64,000 nucleotides of DNA from Cellulomonas sp. C5510 (GCF_019797765.1 NZ_CP081863.1:1-64000), one strand, 5' to 3'; positions 8,857 to 17,858 are shown, numbered from the stretch's first letter. Numbers and translations: made by a program. Notes: a model not told the origin generated them from the letters alone.

Positions 8857-9255
8857 ATGCGCATCGGAGAGCTGGCCGCCACGGCCGGCGTGACGACCAA
8901 GACGATCCGCTACTACGAGAGCGCCGGCGTGCTGCCAGCGCCGGCTCGCCAAGCGTCGGGCTACCGGGAGTACGACCACCGGGCGGTCGACCGGCTGGCG
9001 TTCGTGAAGGCCGCGCAGGCGGCCGGGCTGACCCTGGCGGAGATCGTCGACGTCGTCTCTGCCCGCGAAAGCGCCGGCGCACCGTGCGCACACGTCGCGG
9101 CAGTGCTCGAACAGCACGCCCACGATCTTGAGCGGCGGATCGCCGAGCTCACGACTCTGTTAACCCAGGTGCGCCAGCTCAGCGCGCGGGCAAAGACTCT
9201 GCACCCTGACCAGTGCACCCCCGCCCAGGTCTGTCACCTCATCCCCACCGCCTGA
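8857..9255 (+). CDS. merR: MerR family metal-responsive regulator
   Basis: Transcription factor of 132 residues. The N-terminal winged helix-turn-helix is typical of the family (MRIGELAATAGVTTKTIRYY, then SGYREYD), followed by a dimerisation helix. Cys77, Cys120 and Cys126 occupy the positions of the three Hg(II)-binding cysteines of MerR; related Cd/Pb/Zn sensors such as CadR and ZntR share part of this set, so ligand choice is inferred from the adjacent merA. The ATG at 8857 follows the divergent operator closely. Confidence 0.88.
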   Translation: MRIGELAATAGVTTKTIRYYESAGVLPAPARQASGYREYDHRAVDRLAFVKAAQAAGLTLAEIVDVVSARESAGAPCAHVAAVLEQHAHDLERRIAELTTLLTQVRQLSARAKTLHPDQCTPAQVCHLIPTA

Positions 9256-9503
9256 AGCATCCGCCGTACCTGCGCGCGAACGCCGCAGCGCAGTCAGCCG
9301 CAAGGTGCACACATGATCACGGCGCCGCCGATGGCTGCCTCTGGGCCGTAGCCCCCCGTCGATGTCATGGGCCCAGCTCAACCGCCACATTGCGGCGACA
9401 GATTCCCGCCACCCAGCGCTGAAAGCCACAGACGCGCGCCGCCCGGCCCTCCGGCGCGTGTAGCGGAATCGTTCGTTTGCGGCACAGGCTGCCGGTTCAG
9501 TCA

Positions 9504-9522
9504 GTGCTGTATAGTTCAGCAC
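9504..9522 (+). promoter_or_regulatory. ArsR/CmtR-type operator with -10 box at a leaderless start
   Basis: GTGCTG and CAGCAC form a perfect inverted repeat with a 7-bp spacer. The spacer contains TATAGT (9510-9515), a good -10 box. The ATG of the repressor is the next base (9523), about 7 bp after the -10, so the transcript probably starts at or within a base of the start codon and has no leader. Bound repressor would cover both the promoter and the start. Confidence 0.75.
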
Positions 9523-9882
9523 ATGCTGAGCATTGCTACTCGCCTGGACGTGATGAACCGGTTGGGCCGGGCAATGGCCGACCCAACACGGTCACGGCTC
9601 CTGATGGCGTTGTTGGAGCGGCCCGCCTATCCGGCAGAGCTGGCACGCGACCTCGGGCTGACGCGCTCGAACGTGTCGAACCATCTGGCTTGCCTGCGCG
9701 ACTGCGGCATCGTGGTCGCCGAGCCCGAGGGCCGCCAGACACGTTACGAGATCGCCGACCCGCACCTGGCACGGGCGCTCAACGCACTGGTCGAGGTCAC
9801 CCTCGCCGTGAACGAGAACGCTCCCTGCATCGATCCTGCCTGCCCTGTTCCCGGGTGCGCCAACGCGGAGCCTGACGCGTGA
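9523..9882 (+). CDS. cmtR: CmtR-like ArsR family Cd/Pb-sensing repressor
   Basis: Winged-helix repressor of 119 residues. DNA-recognition helix residues are in LTRSNVSNHLACLRDCGIV. Cys57, Cys61 and Cys102 fall at the same residue numbers as the metal ligands of Mycobacterium tuberculosis CmtR, which releases DNA on binding Cd(II) or Pb(II). Extra cysteines at 107 and 112 extend the C-terminal cluster. The stop overlaps the GTG of the cadmium transporter gene by 4 bp, so the pair is an operon repressed through the operator at 9504-9522. Confidence 0.9.
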   Translation: MLSIATRLDVMNRLGRAMADPTRSRLLMALLERPAYPAELARDLGLTRSNVSNHLACLRDCGIVVAEPEGRQTRYEIADPHLARALNALVEVTLAVNENAPCIDPACPVPGCANAEPDA

Positions 9883-10478
9883 TCGTTTCCTCGGTCCTGC
9901 AGGCGATCGGCCTGTTCGTTGCCACCAACATCGACGACATCATCGTGCTCTCGCTGTTCTTCGCCCGGGGCGCAGGGCAACGCGGGACGACGGCCCGGAT
10001 CACCGCAGGCCAGTACCTCGGGTTCGCCGGCATCCTGGGCACCGCCGTGCTCGTGTCACTGGGCGCGGGAGCATTCCTTCCTGAAGAAGCCATCCCCTAC
10101 TTCGGGCTCATCCCCCTGGCCCTAGGCCTGTGGGCCGCATGGCGGGCCTGGCGCGGGAGCGACGACGATGACGATGACGCCAAGGTTGAGGGCAAGAACG
10201 TCGGCGTCTTGACCGTCGCCGCGGTCACCTTCGCCAACGGAGGAGACAACATCGGCGTCTACGTCCCGGTCTTCCTCAACGTGGGACCCGTAGCCGTGGT
10301 CGCCTACTGTGTCGTCTTCCTCCTGCTCGTCGCGATCCTCGTCATGCTGGCCAAGTTCATCGCCACGCGCCGACCGATCGCCGAAGTCCTCGAACGCTGG
10401 GAACACGTGCTGTTCCCGATCGTTCTGATCGGCCTGGGCATCGTCATCCTCGTCAGCGGCGGAGCCTTCGGCCTCTGA
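9879..10478 (+). CDS. cadD: CadD-family cadmium resistance transporter
   Basis: Integral membrane protein of 199 residues with five or six predicted hydrophobic segments. The N-terminal signature FVATNIDDIIVLSLFF and the central FANGGDNIGVYVPVF are the two repeated NxDD/GGDNIGVY motifs of the CadD family (LysE superfamily). A run of six Asp residues lies in the loop around residue 93. It starts at GTG 9879, overlapping cmtR by 4 bp, and confers Cd resistance by efflux or sequestration. An IS3 element begins 57 bp after its stop. Confidence 0.92.
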   Translation: MIVSSVLQAIGLFVATNIDDIIVLSLFFARGAGQRGTTARITAGQYLGFAGILGTAVLVSLGAGAFLPEEAIPYFGLIPLALGLWAAWRAWRGSDDDDDDAKVEGKNVGVLTVAAVTFANGGDNIGVYVPVFLNVGPVAVVAYCVVFLLLVAILVMLAKFIATRRPIAEVLERWEHVLFPIVLIGLGIVILVSGGAFGL

Positions 10479-10586
10479 CGCCCTGCCCCGGCCCATGACG
10501 CATCTCGGTTGAGAGACTGCACGCACGGAGCGAAGTGAACCGCCCCGGCTTCCATGGAGGCTCTCAATCCCCGGAGGATGAGAGTC

Positions 10587-11869
<1,283 letters not shown>

Positions 11870-11887
11870 GAACCCGGGGCGGTTCAG

Positions 11888-12049
11888 TTCCTCGAGCTCA
11901 TGGTCGCCCACCACCGCGGCGCCGTCGAGATGGCCCAGGCCCAGATCGGCGAGGGCGCAGACCCCGACGCCCTGGCACTCGCCCGGACGATCAGGGACGA
12001 CCAGAACATAGAGATCACCGAGATGGAGAACCTGCTGCGGTCCCTCTGA
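11888..12049 (+). pseudogene. DUF305 protein, C-terminal fragment cut by the IS
   Basis: An open frame continuing out of the IS encodes FLELMVAHHRGAVEMAQAQ and about 34 more residues ending LLRSL. The MVAHHRGAVEMA motif is the hallmark of the DUF305 fold, found in copper-inducible and ferritin-like exported proteins. The N-terminal part and start are missing, replaced by the IS. A second, intact DUF305 gene lies at 14170. Confidence 0.88.
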
Positions 12050-12070
12050 GCAGCCCGCAGCACGACCGGC

Positions 12071-12103
12071 AGGAGGCCACCCCGCACGAAAAGGTGGCCT
12101 CCT
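12071..12103 (+). terminator. Strong hairpin after the DUF305 fragment
   Basis: AGGAGGCCACC and GGTGGCCTCCT form a perfect 11-bp stem with an 11-base loop, 21 bp after the stop. There is no T-tract, which is common in actinobacterial terminators. It lies inside the longest open frame of the next gene and argues for a later start there. Confidence 0.75.
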
Positions 12104-12180
12104 GTCGCGTGCGTCTGCCACCGGCGCTGCGGCGAAGCGCTAGGTGCGGACGTACCGTCGCCCGGTGCCGAACTCCCCGT

Positions 12181-12558
12181 TTGACAAGGAAGAACCTGCC
12201 CGGCCTCACCGCGTGCAGTCTGTGTGCCGGAGAGACCCTGGGCGAAGCTGACACCGCCCCGGGTGGCCAGCTGCAGCGCCTGAGGCACCTGGCCGACTCC
12301 GGCGTGGCTCGCCTGACGACCGTCGACTGCCTCGACGCGTGCGATCGCGGCGACGTCGTGGTCGCTCGTCCGTCCGGTGCATGCCGCCGCACCGGCGCAC
12401 GACCGGTGTGGTTCGAACGCCTCGCCGGGGATGAAGTCACCGGCGAGCTCGCGCGCTGGCTCCGGTGCGGCGGTCCGGGCGTCGCGCGACTGCCCGACCG
12501 ACTCGTCGGCAACGTCATCCAGCGCTCTGACCCCGTGCCCGCCGGCCCTGCGGCGTAG
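12181..12558 (+). CDS. (2Fe-2S) ferredoxin-like protein
   Basis: About 125 residues. A CSLCAG motif near the N-terminus, DCLDACDRGDVVVARPS in the middle, RRTGARPVWFERL, and a C-terminal GGPGVARLP are arranged like thioredoxin-fold (2Fe-2S) ferredoxin-domain proteins of actinobacteria. Four candidate cluster cysteines are visible. The start is uncertain: TTG at 12181 is used because the longer frame from 12094 would begin inside the terminator hairpin. Its role is unknown; the context of copper and DUF305 genes suggests metal or redox stress. Confidence 0.6.
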   Translation: MTRKNLPGLTACSLCAGETLGEADTAPGGQLQRLRHLADSGVARLTTVDCLDACDRGDVVVARPSGACRRTGARPVWFERLAGDEVTGELARWLRCGGPGVARLPDRLVGNVIQRSDPVPAGPAA

Positions 12559-12618
12559 CCGTCGGATTCACGGCCTGACGCGCGTTCGCCCTTGCGCGGC
12601 CGTCCGCCGGAGAGACCC

Positions 12619-12635
12619 TCATCGAACCTTCATGG
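12619..12635 (+). promoter_or_regulatory. 11-bp-periodic direct repeat, likely OmpR-type response-regulator box
   Basis: TCATCG recurs as TCATGG exactly 11 bp later within CTCATCGAACCTTCATGG. Nearly the same element, with the same spacing, lies upstream of the CueP gene at 17238. OmpR/PhoB regulators bind such 11-bp-spaced direct repeats. Both downstream genes are copper-binding proteins, so a copper-responsive two-component system is inferred. No such system is in the window. Confidence 0.6.
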
Positions 12636-12748
12636 CGGCGCCGTCCCTCTCACCGCGCGAACACGCGGCCCTGTCCATAGCGTCGAAAGGGTCCCCGCGG
12701 CGCACGAGCGATCGATGTGCCGCACGATCCGCAAATCAGGAGGCCGTC

Positions 12749-13150
12749 GTGAAGACCACGCAGATGCTCGACACCTACCCCGCGACCATCAACCTCGACC
12801 GCCAGCTGCTGGCTCGCGTCATCGAGTCCCTGGTCGCCTGCTCGCAGGCGTGTACCGCGTGCGCGGACGCGTGTCTGAGTGAGGAGATGGTCGCCGACCT
12901 GCGCAAGTGCATCCGGTCCAACCTCGACTGCGCCGACAGCTGCGCGGCCACGGCGCGGATCCTGTCCCGCCACACCGGCTATGACGCCAACATCACCCGG
13001 GCTCACCTCGAGGCCTGCATCGCCGCGTGCCGGGCCTGCGGCGACGAGTGCGAGCAGCACGCGGGCATGCACGAGCACTGCCGCATCTGCGCCGAGGCGT
13101 GCCGGGACTGCGAGGCCGCCTGCGCCGAGCTCCTCGCGGCCATCCGCTGA
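12749..13150 (+). CDS. csp: Csp-type four-helix-bundle copper storage protein
   Basis: Cysteine-rich helical protein of 133 residues (formerly DUF326). Cysteines are spaced along four helices: ACSQACTACADACLSEEM, CIRSNLDCADSCAATA, EACIAACRACGDECEQH and HCRICAEACRDCEAAC. They would line the core of a four-helix bundle that holds many Cu(I) ions. There is no signal peptide, so this is the cytosolic type (Csp3-like). GTG at 12749 follows AGGAGG. The position and length of the family domain agree with this start rather than the longer frame upstream. A likely response-regulator box lies 114 bp upstream. Confidence 0.92.
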   Translation: MKTTQMLDTYPATINLDRQLLARVIESLVACSQACTACADACLSEEMVADLRKCIRSNLDCADSCAATARILSRHTGYDANITRAHLEACIAACRACGDECEQHAGMHEHCRICAEACRDCEAACAELLAAIR

Positions 13151-13162
13151 GCCCGTCCACGC

Positions 13163-13192
13163 GGTGCCGGCGGGCATCCCGCCCGCAGCACC
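13163..13192 (+). terminator. Possible terminator of csp
   Basis: GGTGC and GCACC flank an inner GCGGGC/GCCCGC pairing, giving a GC-rich hairpin 13 bp after the csp stop. It is imperfect and without a T-tract. Confidence 0.45.
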
Positions 13193-13237
13193 CCGTGAGT
13201 CCGTCCGACACCCCGGCAGGTAGGAGCGAGAGGAGCC

Positions 13238-14145
13238 TGACCCGCTTCCCCGGACACCTGTCCTGAGGTGACGATGTCATCTCCGAGAGGAGTCCTTGTG
13301 CCTGCAGCCAAGCCGGTCCGGCTACTACGACTGGCAGGTCCGACCCCCGTCCGCCCGAGCGGTCGCCGACGCCGAGCTGACGGCCACGATCGTGGCAGTC
13401 CACCAGATGTCGCGGTGCTCCTACGGCGCCCCGCGGGTCCATGCCGAGCTGCGCCTGGGCATGGGCATCGCCTGCGGCCGCAAGAGGGTCGCGCGGCTGA
13501 TGCGGGCCGCGCAGGTCAGCGGCATCAGCCACCGGCGCAAGCGCGCTCGTCACCACCCGGCGCCGGCCCCGCACGAGGACCTGGTCCAGCGCCGGTTCGT
13601 CGCCGACGGTCCGGACCGGTTGTGGTGCACCGACATCACCGAGCACCCGACGAACACCGGGAAGGTCTACTGCGCCGCGGTCCTGGACGTGTTCACCCGC
13701 AAGATCGTCGGGTGGTCGATCGCGGACCACATGCGCTCCGAGCTCGTCGTCGACGCGCTGCAGATGGCGATCTGGACCCGCCGGCCGGGGCCCGGCGCGA
13801 TCGTCCACGCAGACCGCGGAGCCCAGTACACGTCGTGGATCTTCGGCCACCGGCTGCGCTCGGCCGGCCTGCTCGGATCCATGGGGCGGGTCGCCTCGAG
13901 CGTGGACAACACGATGATGGAGTCCTTCCGGTCGACCATGCAGCGCGAGCTCCTGGACCGCCGCTCCTGGGCCTGCCGCGAGGAGCTCGCCGCGGCGATC
14001 TTCGAATGGATCGAAGGCTTCTACAACCCTCTCCGGCGCCACTCCGGCCTGGACTACCGGTCCCCGAACGACTTCGAGGACCTTCACACCGCCGCCACCG
14101 CGGCGGCATGATCACCCAACCCGAACTGTCCGGGAAACCGGGTCA
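13238..14145 (+). mobile_element. Internally deleted IS3-family element (orfA missing)
   Basis: Terminal repeats are TGACCCGCTTCCCCGGACA on the left and the inverted TGACCCGGTTTCCCGGACA on the right. The similarity extends six bases outward on both sides (GGAGCC). The element is only 908 bp, about 400 bp shorter than usual, and orfB begins 58 bp from the left end with no orfA. It is therefore probably an internally deleted, non-autonomous copy sandwiched between csp and the copper operon. Confidence 0.85.
13296..14111 (+). CDS. IS3 transposase OrfB, N-terminally truncated
   Basis: A 271-residue DDE transposase. Its catalytic residues lie in LWCTDITEHP, HADRGAQYTS and the Glu of MMESFRSTMQREL. 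The usual N-terminal part of OrfB is shortened: the frame opens with TTG at 13296 (MCLQPSRSGYYDW) just after an in-frame stop at 13269. The matching OrfA is absent, so a functional OrfAB fusion cannot be made from this copy. Confidence 0.88.
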   Translation: MCLQPSRSGYYDWQVRPPSARAVADAELTATIVAVHQMSRCSYGAPRVHAELRLGMGIACGRKRVARLMRAAQVSGISHRRKRARHHPAPAPHEDLVQRRFVADGPDRLWCTDITEHPTNTGKVYCAAVLDVFTRKIVGWSIADHMRSELVVDALQMAIWTRRPGPGAIVHADRGAQYTSWIFGHRLRSAGLLGSMGRVASSVDNTMMESFRSTMQRELLDRRSWACREELAAAIFEWIEGFYNPLRRHSGLDYRSPNDFEDLHTAATAAA

Positions 14146-14169
14146 GGCTCCAGACGAGGAGACGCAGCG

Positions 14170-14811
14170 ATGTCCGTGCAGCGTGAGCACGATGGCGAGT
14201 CGATGAACGACGAGCACGACGGTGACGGCGCCCATCACGGGGGTGAGCGGCACGGCGGTGGGCAGGGCCATCAGATGAAGGGCATGTACCTGCGGTTCGC
14301 CGCCATGATCCTCACGGCCATGGTGGTCATGTACTGGGTGATGTTCGTCGGCTCGTGGGAGCTGGATCACGTCCGGTTCAGCCAGAGCCGGGTCTTCATG
14401 GCGGTCACCATGGGCGGCACGATGGGGCTGATCATGCTCGCCTGGATGCTGAACATGTACAAGAACGCGAAGGCGAACATCGCCGTGGTCGCCGTCAGCG
14501 TGCTGCTCCTTGCCGGCGGCGTCGCCCTCGACCGCAGCCAGGTCACGGTCGGCGACACCGCATTCATGCGCGCGATGATCCCGCACCACTCCCTGGCTAT
14601 CACCCGCTCCGAGCGGGCCCAGATCGACGACGTCCGGGTGTGCGAGCTCGCCGTCGATATCATCGAGGCTCAGCAGCGGGAGATCGCCGAGATGGACTGG
14701 CTCATCGAGGACATCGAGCGCAAGGGCATCGCAGCAACGGCGGCCGAGGCCGACGCGCGCCCCGTACCGGACTTCGAGGGCACCGCGCTGCGCTCGTGCC
14801 CGACCCCCTGA
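14170..14811 (+). CDS. DUF305 membrane protein, His-rich N-terminus
   Basis: A 213-residue protein with a His/Gly-rich start (GAHHGGERHGGGQGHQMKG), then three hydrophobic segments (about residues 40-60, 72-90 and 101-118) and a C-terminal DUF305 domain. The domain begins GDTAFMRAMIPHHSLAI, containing the MIPHHS motif. It is typical of copper-resistance clusters, where it may bind copper outside the membrane. It lies upstream of the CsoR operator and CopB-type ATPase on the same strand. An upstream GAGGAG at 14157 serves the ATG at 14170. Confidence 0.85.
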   Translation: MSVQREHDGESMNDEHDGDGAHHGGERHGGGQGHQMKGMYLRFAAMILTAMVVMYWVMFVGSWELDHVRFSQSRVFMAVTMGGTMGLIMLAWMLNMYKNAKANIAVVAVSVLLLAGGVALDRSQVTVGDTAFMRAMIPHHSLAITRSERAQIDDVRVCELAVDIIEAQQREIAEMDWLIEDIERKGIAATAAEADARPVPDFEGTALRSCPTP

Positions 14812-14882
14812 CCTGACCCGCTCGGCGTCGAGGTGCCCCCGAGCCGGGAATACCGGCCATGAGCACGCCGTTGGCTGCTCAT

Positions 14883-14899
14883 ATACCCCCTGGGGGTAT
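14883..14899 (+). promoter_or_regulatory. CsoR-type copper operator
   Basis: ATACCCCC-T-GGGGGTAT is a perfect palindrome matching the known G-tract operator bound by the Cu(I) repressor CsoR. It lies 44 bp before the ATPase start, in an otherwise GC-rich stretch with local AT runs, so it probably overlaps the copB promoter. No csoR gene is in the window; a chromosomal or distant CsoR must act on it. Confidence 0.85.
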
Positions 14900-14942
14900 T
14901 TTTGCGCAGATGACGGTGGAGCACGGGTCGAGGAGAAGAGCC

Positions 14943-17225
14943 ATGAGCAACGCGCACCAGGGCCACGACGTGCACGGCGAACGACGCAGCAGCGCGAGCC
15001 AGCGGCACGAGCTGTCCGTCGAGGACACTGATCCGCTGGCTCACGACCGCCACGGTGGGCACGACGCCGGCCAGATGGAGCACGAGGGCCACCACATGCC
15101 CGCGCATGTGGATGGGCACGACGCCGAGCACCGGCCCTCCGCGAGCCACCATGGCGAGCACATAGGCGCCGAGGGTGGCCACGGCGGGCACGGGGCACAC
15201 GGCGGTGGTCACGGTGACCACGTCGCCCTGTTCCGGCGCCTGTTCTGGATCAACCTCGCGCTCGCCGTGCCGACGGTCCTGCTCAGCGGGATGTTCGCCG
15301 ACCTGCTCGGCTATGCCCTCCCCGACGTCCCGGGGCTCACCTGGGTCGCGCCGGCCCTCGGCACCGTGATCTACCTGTGGGGCGGACGGCCGTTCCTCAC
15401 CGGAGCGGTCGCTGAGTTCCGGGCCCGCAAGCCGGGGATGATGCTGCTCATCGGGATGGCGATCACCGTGGCGTTCGTCGCCTCCTGGGGCGCGACCCTC
15501 GGGGTGCTCTCGCACGAGCTGGACTTCTGGTGGGAGCTGGCCCTGCTGGTCGTGATCATGCTGCTCGGCCACTGGCTGGAGATGCGGTCCCTGGCGCAGA
15601 CCTCCTCCGCTCTGGACTCCCTGGCGGCGCTGCTGCCGGACGAGGCGGAGAAGGTCGACGGCGACTCCGTCGTCACGGTCGCTCCGTCCTCGCTCGCCCT
15701 GGGGGACGTCGTCATCGTCCGCCCGGGCGGCCGGGTGCCGGCCGACGGGCAGGTCGTCGAGGGCGCTGCCGACGTCGACGAGTCGATGATCACGGGCGAG
15801 TCGCGGCCGGTGTTCCGGACCGTCGGCGACCAGGTCGTCGCGGGAACCGTCTCGACCGACAGCGCCCTGCGCGTGAGGGTCGACGCCGTCGGTGACTCGA
15901 CCGTGCTGGCCGGGATCCGACGACTGGTCGCCCAGGCGCAGTCGTCCACGACGCGTGCGCAGCTGCTGGCCGACCGCGCCGCCGGGTGGCTGTTCTGGTT
16001 CGCCCTGATCGCCGCCGTCATCACGGTCGCGATCTGGAGCGCCGTCGGGACACCGGACTTCGCGATCATCCGCGCCATCACGGTGCTCGTCATCGCCTGC
16101 CCGCACGCCCTCGGGCTCGCCATCCCGCTGGTGGTGTCGATCTCCACCGAACGCGCTGCCCGGGGTGGCGTGCTGGTCAAGGACCGTGCCGCACTCGAGC
16201 GGATGCGCGTGGTCGACACCGTCCTGTTCGACAAGACCGGGACGCTCACCAAGGGCGAGCCCGCCGTGCACGATGTCGCGACGACCGGGATCGGTGACGA
16301 CGAGCTCCTCGCGCTGGCCGCCGCCGCGGAAGCCGACAGCGAGCACCCGCTGGCACGTGCGATCACCGCCGCAGCACACCATCGAGGGCTCACGGTGCCG
16401 CGCGCCGAGGACTTCCAGGCCTCGACGGCTGTCGGAGTCTCCGTCACCGTGGACGGACGCTGGGTCGCCGTCGGCGGCCCGAACCTCCTGGCCGAGCAGG
16501 GGCTCGATCCTCTGCCGGTGACCCAGCCCTGGTCCGACCGCGGACAGATCGTCCTGCACGTCGTGGTCGACGGCCGCGTGGCCGGAGCGCTAGGGCTCGC
16601 CGACGAGGTACGTCAGGAGTCCCGCGAGGCGGTCGACGCCCTTCACGCCCTCGGCATCCGCGTAGTGATGATCACCGGTGACGCCGAGCCGGTGGCCAAG
16701 GCCGTGGGGACGGAACTCGGCATCGATCAGGTCTTCGCGGGCGTCCGCCCGGAGGACAAGAGCAGCACGGTGGCCTCCCTGCAGGGTGAGGGGCGGACCG
16801 TGGCGATGGTGGGTGACGGCGTCAACGACGCGCCCGCCCTCGCGCAGGCCGACGTCGGCGTCGCCATCGGTGCCGGCACGGACGTGGCCATCGCCTCGGC
16901 CGGGGTCATCCTCGCCTCCGACGACCCCCGGTCTGTCCTGTCCGTCATCCAGCTCTCCCGTGAGGGCTACCGGAAGATGAAGCAGAACCTGTGGTGGGCC
17001 GCCGGCTACAACATCGCCGCCGTGCCCCTCGCCGCCGGAGTCCTCGCGCCGGTGGGGTTCGTCCTGCCGATGGAGATCGGCGCGATCCTCATGTCCCTGT
17101 CCACGGTCGTCGTGGCCGCGAACGCCCAGCTCCTGCGGCGTCTTGACCTGAGCCCACAGGCCTCGACAGCCGCAGCGCACGGGGCCCAGCGCGTCGGACC
17201 GCGGACAGCGGTGCCAGCTGCCTGA
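14943..17225 (+). CDS. copB: CopB-type copper-exporting P1B-3 ATPase
   Basis: A 760-residue metal pump. The first 95 or so residues are a His/Met/Gly-rich tail (for example GHGGHGAHGGGHGDH) in place of a CxxC metal-binding domain. Motifs in order are TGESRPV, transmembrane CPHALGLAIP near residue 386, DKTGTLTKG near 430, SEHPLARA and GDGVNDAPALAQADVGVAIG. CPH is the signature of the CopB/P1B-3 group, which exports Cu(I)/Cu(II) and sometimes Ag. The ATG at 14943 follows GAGGAGAAG; an upstream in-frame ATG at 14859 would place the CsoR operator inside the gene. Confidence 0.93.
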   Translation: MSNAHQGHDVHGERRSSASQRHELSVEDTDPLAHDRHGGHDAGQMEHEGHHMPAHVDGHDAEHRPSASHHGEHIGAEGGHGGHGAHGGGHGDHVALFRRLFWINLALAVPTVLLSGMFADLLGYALPDVPGLTWVAPALGTVIYLWGGRPFLTGAVAEFRARKPGMMLLIGMAITVAFVASWGATLGVLSHELDFWWELALLVVIMLLGHWLEMRSLAQTSSALDSLAALLPDEAEKVDGDSVVTVAPSSLALGDVVIVRPGGRVPADGQVVEGAADVDESMITGESRPVFRTVGDQVVAGTVSTDSALRVRVDAVGDSTVLAGIRRLVAQAQSSTTRAQLLADRAAGWLFWFALIAAVITVAIWSAVGTPDFAIIRAITVLVIACPHALGLAIPLVVSISTERAARGGVLVKDRAALERMRVVDTVLFDKTGTLTKGEPAVHDVATTGIGDDELLALAAAAEADSEHPLARAITAAAHHRGLTVPRAEDFQASTAVGVSVTVDGRWVAVGGPNLLAEQGLDPLPVTQPWSDRGQIVLHVVVDGRVAGALGLADEVRQESREAVDALHALGIRVVMITGDAEPVAKAVGTELGIDQVFAGVRPEDKSSTVASLQGEGRTVAMVGDGVNDAPALAQADVGVAIGAGTDVAIASAGVILASDDPRSVLSVIQLSREGYRKMKQNLWWAAGYNIAAVPLAAGVLAPVGFVLPMEIGAILMSLSTVVVAANAQLLRRLDLSPQASTAAAHGAQRVGPRTAVPAA

Positions 17226-17237
17226 GCAGACGACCCC

Positions 17238-17255
17238 TTCATCGAATCTTCATCG
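17238..17255 (+). promoter_or_regulatory. 11-bp-periodic direct repeat upstream of cueP
   Basis: TTCATCG occurs twice, 11 bp apart (17238 and 17249), within TTCATCGAATCTTCATCG. The same box precedes csp at 12619. It is a likely OmpR-family response-regulator site. A short GC hairpin (CGCCGAC/GTCGGCG) overlaps its right edge and may end copB transcription. Confidence 0.6.
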
Positions 17256-17309
17256 CCGACGGGCCTTCGGTCGGCGGAGCCGCGCACGACGGTGAGCGAG
17301 GATCTTCAC

Positions 17310-17858
17310 ATGCGTTCTTGACTCCGCCTCGCCGCCGTCGTCGTTGCTGCCACCGCTGTGCTCGCCGGCTGCTCCGCCACCTCGGATGACGACGTCCTCG
17401 CCGACCTCGGGCTCGACGGCCTGACCGGTCAGGAGATCGTCACGCGACTCGACACCTCGACGGACAGCCTGCCGCTGAACTTCACGGCCTCCGTGCGCGA
17501 GGACGAGGTCCTCGTCGGCGACGGGACCGCCGAGGTCGCCGTGCCCCTCGACGAGGGCGAGTTCTACGTCTCGATCGCGCCGTACATCGAGACGACGCAC
17601 GAGTGCTACTTCCACAGCCTCGCGACCTGCCAGGGCGAGTTGGTCGACGAACCGGTGGAGGTCACGATCACCGACGCCGACGGTGTTGTCCTCGTCGAGG
17701 AGAGCGCCACGACCTACTCCAACGGGTTCGTCGGCTACTGGCTCCCTGAAGACGTCGAGGGAACGATCGAGATCACTCAGGGCGACCTGAGCGGCAACGT
17801 TCCGTTCAGCACGACCGAGGGCAGCCCGACCTGTGTGACCACCCTCCAACTCACCTGA
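17310..17858 (+). pseudogene. cueP: CueP-like copper lipoprotein with an in-frame stop in the signal peptide
   Basis: Reading from the ATG at 17310 gives MRS, then TGA at 17319-17321, then LRLAAVVVAATAVLAGCS, a textbook lipoprotein signal with lipobox LAGC. The mature part of about 160 residues contains HECYFHSLATCQGEL, matching the Cys-rich motif of CueP, an extracytoplasmic copper chaperone. Without read-through or a corrected base, translation could only begin at GTG 17358 inside the signal peptide, which would leave the protein unexported. The gene is otherwise intact and has the shared direct-repeat box upstream, so a recent mutation or sequencing error is likely. Confidence 0.8.

Noticed and set aside
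14880..14904. A terminator upstream of copB
   Set aside because: The palindrome ATACCCCC-T-GGGGGTAT followed by TTTTT could look like a terminator, but the loop is a single base and the sequence is the known CsoR operator.
14670..16559. A 629-codon open frame antisense to the copB gene
   Set aside because: It is a shadow of high-GC coding sequence. It has no ribosome site or known domain, and the opposite strand carries a full set of P-type ATPase motifs.
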